DNA of 64,000 nucleotides, taken from assembly GCA_002505405.1 (NCBI GenBank), contig DAVD01000012.1:48347-112346 (forward strand), read 5' to 3'. A program made the position numbers and the translations under genes. Shown here one piece after another: positions 62,101 through 64,000 of the stretch. Every line of letters begins with the position of its first letter. Position 1 is the stretch's first letter. The notes under the pieces are model-generated. The model saw only the letters and a list, made by a program, of their open reading frames with translations. It made no database searches and had not been told where the DNA came from. This DNA comes from Candidatus Poseidonia alphae (GTDB lineage: Archaea; Thermoplasmatota; Poseidoniia; Poseidoniales; Poseidoniaceae).

Positions 62101-64000
62101 GTTTCCGTCGTCCGGATCAAACAGGTCCGATACACCATCGTTGTCGTCGTCCCAGTCAATGCTGTTTTCCAATCCATCGCCGTCAATGTCAGAATCAACA
62201 TCGTTTGGCCCATCGTCACGATAGAGGGCTCCGTTGATGACGTGCAAGTCGTTATCGTTGTCCAGATCACAATCCCAATCTATGTCAAGCAAGTCAATGA
62301 TTCCGTCGTTATCGTCGTCCACATCGTCCCAGTTGTCAATACCATCGCCGTCCCAATCATTGAATTGAGAATAGGATGCACGACGGGTTTGGCACTTTGG
62401 GTCAGGGTTCACGGGATTGGGGTTCGCTTGTGTTGGACAGTTCCAGGTGGCAACGATTGCATTGTCATCCAACGGGAACGAGTCGTTTTCATTGTCGATG
62501 TTGTCGTTGTCCGTATCGTAAGGGATATCGGCGCCGCCAACGGCAAAGTTTCCGAGATTGTCGGGGGATTCTGTACCGCCCATGTCGGTGTCGAGCCAGT
62601 CGTAAATTCCGTTGTAGTTTTGGTCGAACGGTCGGCGAAGGTCGTCGTCAAGGTCGCTATCATAATCAATTTCACAATCAATTACATTGTCTCCGTCGCT
62701 GTCAGCCCCAGGAACCTGGAAGATGGCGGTGGATACTGTTGCGACGTCGATGCTCGCTCCTGAATTACCACCAGATATAGCGATGGTGTCTCCTGCTGAG
62801 AAACCTCGTCCGCCGTCGCTGATGGTGACTGAGGTAACTGCTCCTGCTGTTGCGACAATGTCGACGAGAAGGTCAACTCCGTTGCCGGTTGCAGGGACGT
62901 TGCTTGCCGTGACATAGCCTGAGCCGCCCTGAAGAGTTCCGCTGTTAAATCCGGTCACAACACCGTTCTTTGTTCGAGTGTAATCACTCATATCGTCCCC
63001 GTTTGTGTCAATTTCAACGCATGTGTCGGGGATACCGTCGTTGTCATCGTCTGGGTCAACCATGTCGAGAATACCATCGTTATCGTCGTCCGTATCGGCA
63101 CTGTCCGGTGTACCGTCATTGTCGTTATCTGGGTCAAGGAAGTTTGGTGAACCATCACCGTCCAAGTCTCCGTCAACAATGGTGCTGAAGGAAGGCGTTC
63201 CCTGCGCTCCTTGTGCTTGGAATCCTGATGCTGACGCACCGGCTCCATTGACACGGTTTCGCTCCCAGTCAACATAATCAACGCCACCGGAAAATCCACG
63301 GTATTCGTTGAAGACCCATGTACGGGCTGCAGAATAATTGAGGTCGTCTGTTGTACTTGCCATGGCGGCCCCCATCATGGTAAGAGTGATGGTGGCGTCG
63401 TACGGGTGTGAATCATCAATATCAAGGACGCCGTCGTTGTCGTCATCGTTGTCAAAGTAGTCGGGGATCCCGTCTGAGTCAAGGTCACAAGGCCAGGTAA
63501 ATTGGTCGATTCGTCCGTCGTTATCGTCGTCTTCATCGTAGCGTCCTGCGCCTGCTCCATCGCTGTCTTCGTCGGTCACGCCGTCATTGTCGTGGTCCAT
63601 CGGGTTTTGGTCAGCAAGATAGAAATCTCCAATAGCCCCAATGTTGGGGTAGTAATGAACAATGCTTGGGTCCAAATAACGGTCGGTAGAAACGTTTCGG
63701 GGATCATAGCCGAGAGCCTCAAGAGCCTCGTAATCGATTGGCCCTTCAAGAATTCCGTCGTTGTCGTCATCCCAGTCATCAATGTCTGGGATTCCATCGT
63801 TATCGTGGTCGTATGGGTCCGTTCCATAGCAACCATCGAATCGCTCGAGAAGGTCGTAAATTCCATCGTTGTCGTCGTCCAAATCATTCAAGTCATCAAC
63901 GCCATCGTTGTCGTGGTCGCCAAGGTTGGTTTCCTCAAGCATTGGCGCATAGAGTGGAATGACGGATTCAAGAACGGAAAGGTCGGTGATGATTCCCGAT
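56194..64000 (-). CDS. giant surface protein with TSP3 calcium repeats, Ig-like domains, one TM and DUF4129-like cytoplasmic domain (5' end beyond window)
   Basis: The frame is open to the window edge. It shows 2601 residues and is N-terminally incomplete. From the edge to about residue 1190 it consists of thrombospondin type-3-like calcium loops (DHDNDGVDDLNDLDDDNDG and many variants) with inserted segments. Residues about 1190-2400 hold a chain of Ig-like/invasin-like beta domains (VSLQVDVDKNGQFIG, APVNYTWSFDGRTGINY, VTYSAYDNN). A TM helix lies near 2425 (LVAFAIVLMSLLIAGAVYY). A cytoplasmic domain of about 160 residues follows (YKSLVKHFKKYGFMKKVYET, FEEARYSEHTID), resembling DUF4129. Probably a long calcium-stiffened stalk with a cell-surface function. 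Confidence 0.85.
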   Translation of the reverse strand, partial: SGIITDLSVLESVIPLYAPMLEETNLGDHDNDGVDDLNDLDDDNDGIYDLLERFDGCYGTDPYDHDNDGIPDIDDWDDDNDGILEGPIDYEALEALGYDPRNVSTDRYLDPSIVHYYPNIGAIGDFYLADQNPMDHDNDGVTDEDSDGAGAGRYDEDDDNDGRIDQFTWPCDLDSDGIPDYFDNDDDNDGVLDIDDSHPYDATITLTMMGAAMASTTDDLNYSAARTWVFNEYRGFSGGVDYVDWERNRVNGAGASASGFQAQGAQGTPSFSTIVDGDLDGDGSPNFLDPDNDNDGTPDSADTDDDNDGILDMVDPDDDNDGIPDTCVEIDTNGDDMSDYTRTKNGVVTGFNSGTLQGGSGYVTASNVPATGNGVDLLVDIVATAGAVTSVTISDGGRGFSAGDTIAISGGNSGASIDVATVSTAIFQVPGADSDGDNVIDCEIDYDSDLDDDLRRPFDQNYNGIYDWLDTDMGGTESPDNLGNFAVGGADIPYDTDNDNIDNENDSFPLDDNAIVATWNCPTQANPNPVNPDPKCQTRRASYSQFNDWDGDGIDNWDDVDDDNDGIIDLLDIDWDCDLDNDNDLHVINGALYRDDGPNDVDSDIDGDGLENSIDWDDDNDGVSDLFDPDDGNCGVLDYDATDSFGTPYYPVNDGGDLDGSSDGQLYGTNATDHWNMVFQHYPFAEVVLDYNGYDATTTPVTPGTVPEFYWFFFARWSPYNGANEWDIDSDGDSLINGLDIDQDADGMPDWWDQDEGNDGVLDINDIKMGGSYNLSVCGYTAGNLAQGYVCGYSYALAYKMPLNGVNAQFGSPYSTRADASFDQGATGGGPSGNWSCTPGAQGGCYHYDFGGDGNIDSGLTYVQMADNRDAYVSWIGLATGLWQWNTDNGPEADFPDELGADLLKNDVDGDIDGDFTNSTVDLDDDYDAIYDWYDVDDDNDGIWDFFEIDTNFDLDDDTGQNNGNFFQGTNCEDNDDDGNDADADDDGFFQSVWDRGILSQGLRSPSIYDVDNDNDGIPDGEDPDDDNDGRMDVDQELIAGCFWGEEQSTFDHDNDGILNWADDDWDGDGLTNAAELLESITAPFDHDNDGVRDDRDEDDDEDGMNDEDEVLLWPTRFDRNSTNPWDHDDFGDGEAMANPLDAGTGPDAVDNDDDNDSRTDADWDQIEDVELSSDWDSNNNGILDADDKLPTYITLDLPDNLWLDAQSPAIFSGHVDWLSPVSNQVEPAPQLPVQVHIEWTANNTTAIETTNVLTDAGGNFSVGQFLYPEDLTVGDNNTYRVYAEVTEMFVFNGNQSQSYFLGAEANMTVDYSAWTYFRSDEQPFWLDFKAHYEADWDRGLFDNRIKNSPITFSIFGGLFGNLTTPTNFTGLGNNGYRTDATGWASLTFVQDLGISGTWKQVQFNSSADNGVGQTLGAYEEIVWNAQTAQHDIVLDSVGEAVRYNYTNTSLPAGDIEIIARVSPELAPEWPFPFLNGDEADPFSVRVMHRMNIEGTMIIDGLSPIYYYDATVNNGDGTFGDWATLFHQPALDAANVDYNDISSFKPYPSSWDGTPSGLTGQAASLRPFLAANGTHWFINLVNGGDGNLPPCGPVDRNDPNSPVRCEIVPEMNTGESLQVIGKVTNRTNDAWDQDPVSLQVDVDKNGQFIGAGETAFTQRPIMKDGDATFDYNWSWFSQYAAGTYGLRVDFANSAYYFTGNSSTLATTGAYINVTVVGTTDFITTSVPRLYRNTNTTIQAKLVDNSLQPVRNAPVNYTWSFDGRTGINYTDNNGFFEIPFNISAQDDLGNFTLQFEYPGTSLMKGNTASQSVWVVSRTYMQVLSAEDNIRRSGDKWDFTAQVTDDNKTLVRDTGGSALTGSSAPNGGLVDVIFEGTDFQGTLHRQVVATVAPSAGVVSLPEIESDGSHLCFYDGNGDNIPDRDLDGDGLEAEETIGCLKSNVSPLSPQLLRDDPESFLPDGFGPVNVILRFHETLPNEGCQELEVSYLGIQGAWDPCVQIPGNDHFRLVMTNNANGFSLIGRTVMTVDDQIVYTSEIDQMTGEVIPKPMIVTGQLSDELGVNLTDRSIRVNYEMVNGQTGPVACQSGMTDGDGYFGITCPLSDVMAGKAKVTVTYSAYDNNDAYRYENKSVQTEFEVFSNSTLQITEVGPFMSSVDQFVAPNGSRYPVLYLKESFHIDAFLAQSNGQYVGGKCLNIYLDPNEQVRPLATIRTSNIDGSIEWFSANPDQNPTLRGVETTGGKLEGFRTLRVAFEPDRNVPGGCDKDNSGALNGSSMDIEVLVRSRVDLQVKTTWSNSGENGADAGDTIYGEVALLRNRLDLAVENEEVIFAYQYFDSNTSEWVLSDLNNKSRTNEQGIASFTWAFTGTTCDGVPGCSGEWRITAYYDGSTYFAASTDNITHEITYLEGGDNLGANSLLSPGNLVAFAIVLMSLLIAGAVYYRRVQERRQVQALRGILTDAMMQLEASNEYIAAIFDCYKSLVKHFKKYGFMKKVYETAREFEAAVRTAFSMVPTDQMDDFLSIFEEARYSEHTIDATHRDRAIQTLNGITNSLTMSLGEESVVKRVDVASLYENQTKAGQFVAADGTVRQAGIVEGEGSDFKI
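60450..63940 (-). repeat. coding tandem repeats for Asp-rich calcium loops
   Basis: Within the giant gene, units such as GTCGTTATCGTCGTC (plus-strand reading) recur dozens of times, encoding D-x-D-N-D-G-x-x-D type loops with a period of about 8-13 residues. They are imperfect at DNA level and kept in frame, so they are protein repeats rather than satellite DNA. Confidence 0.85.
62715..62965 (-). other. Gly-rich insert within the TSP3 array
   Basis: About 80 residues without Asp-loops: GTLQGGSGYVTASNV, then VVTGF-like and AGAVTSVTISDGGRGFSAGD, then TIAISGGNSGASIDV. The pattern GGSGY...VTSVT...GGxGFxxGDTI resembles repeats I recall from marine phage and surface proteins. It forms a distinct beta domain in the stalk. 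Confidence 0.55.

Noticed and set aside
60450..63940. Regular short repeats that might suggest a CRISPR array or satellite
   Set aside because: Units are imperfect, in frame and encode calcium-binding loops; there are no unique spacers of constant length and no cas genes.

Overview
The window is archaeal and most likely from a marine euryarchaeon of the Marine Group II type (Candidatus Poseidoniia). This is an inference from content. The archaeal signatures are an archaeosine radical-SAM enzyme, GatE, a TFB-type initiation factor, MCM, Trm1, Pth2-type peptidyl-tRNA hydrolases, a TATA box about 26 bp before a tRNA gene, and the linked cluster eL18-uL13-uS9-RpoN. Giant secreted proteins with Asp-rich calcium repeats and a bacterial-type NAD+-dependent DNA ligase fit that group. 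Genes are packed tightly. Start/stop overlaps are common, and several convergent gene pairs overlap at their 3' ends.

Layout. 1-4.6 kb (minus): the 5' part of the archaeosine enzyme, an alpha/beta hydrolase, a phosphatidylserine-decarboxylase-type lipid enzyme, a coiled-coil protein and a prolyl aminopeptidase. 4.6-5.3 kb (plus): a methyltransferase. 5.3-13.9 kb (minus): a two-gene helicase-nuclease resembling bacterial AddA/AddB. 14-16.4 kb (plus): a divergent TFB and an exported thioredoxin-like protein. 16.4-27.2 kb (minus): one long head-to-tail run, MCM > GatE > beta-propeller/DUF4430 protein > ECF S-component-like protein > two Pth2 paralogues > threonine aldolase > an unknown 789-residue protein. 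27.4-31 kb (plus): esterase, PurM, Trm1. 31-36.1 kb (minus): a PAC2-family protein and a large FG-GAP/fibronectin surface protein. 36.3-37.2 kb (plus): a winged-helix-like protein and a pentapeptide-repeat protein. 37.2-42.7 kb (minus): a membrane protein, a thioesterase, small unknown proteins, a HAD hydrolase and a PKD lipoprotein, with tRNA-Arg(GCG) in between on the plus strand. 42.7-45.6 kb: a DnaQ-type exonuclease, a third Fe-S RecB-type nuclease and a second PAC2 protein. 45.6-53.6 kb (minus): LigA, a DUF296/PPC protein, a membrane protein and a parallel beta-helix surface protein. 53.9-56.1 kb (minus): tRNA-Pro(GGG), RpoN, uS9, uL13, eL18 and a small helical protein. 56.2-64 kb (minus): a giant surface protein that runs off the right edge.

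Three themes stand out. The first is DNA processing: the AddAB-like pair, a stand-alone Fe-S nuclease, a DnaQ-like exonuclease, MCM and LigA. The second is the cell surface: three very large secreted proteins, each with a single C-terminal membrane anchor and cytoplasmic tail, plus a PKD lipoprotein and a DUF4430 protein beside an ECF-type S component, which suggests cofactor capture. The third is translation and tRNA function: archaeosine, GatE, Trm1, Pth2, ribosomal proteins and tRNAs. No CRISPR array, insertion sequence, integrase or prophage is visible, and all coding regions look like native chromosome.
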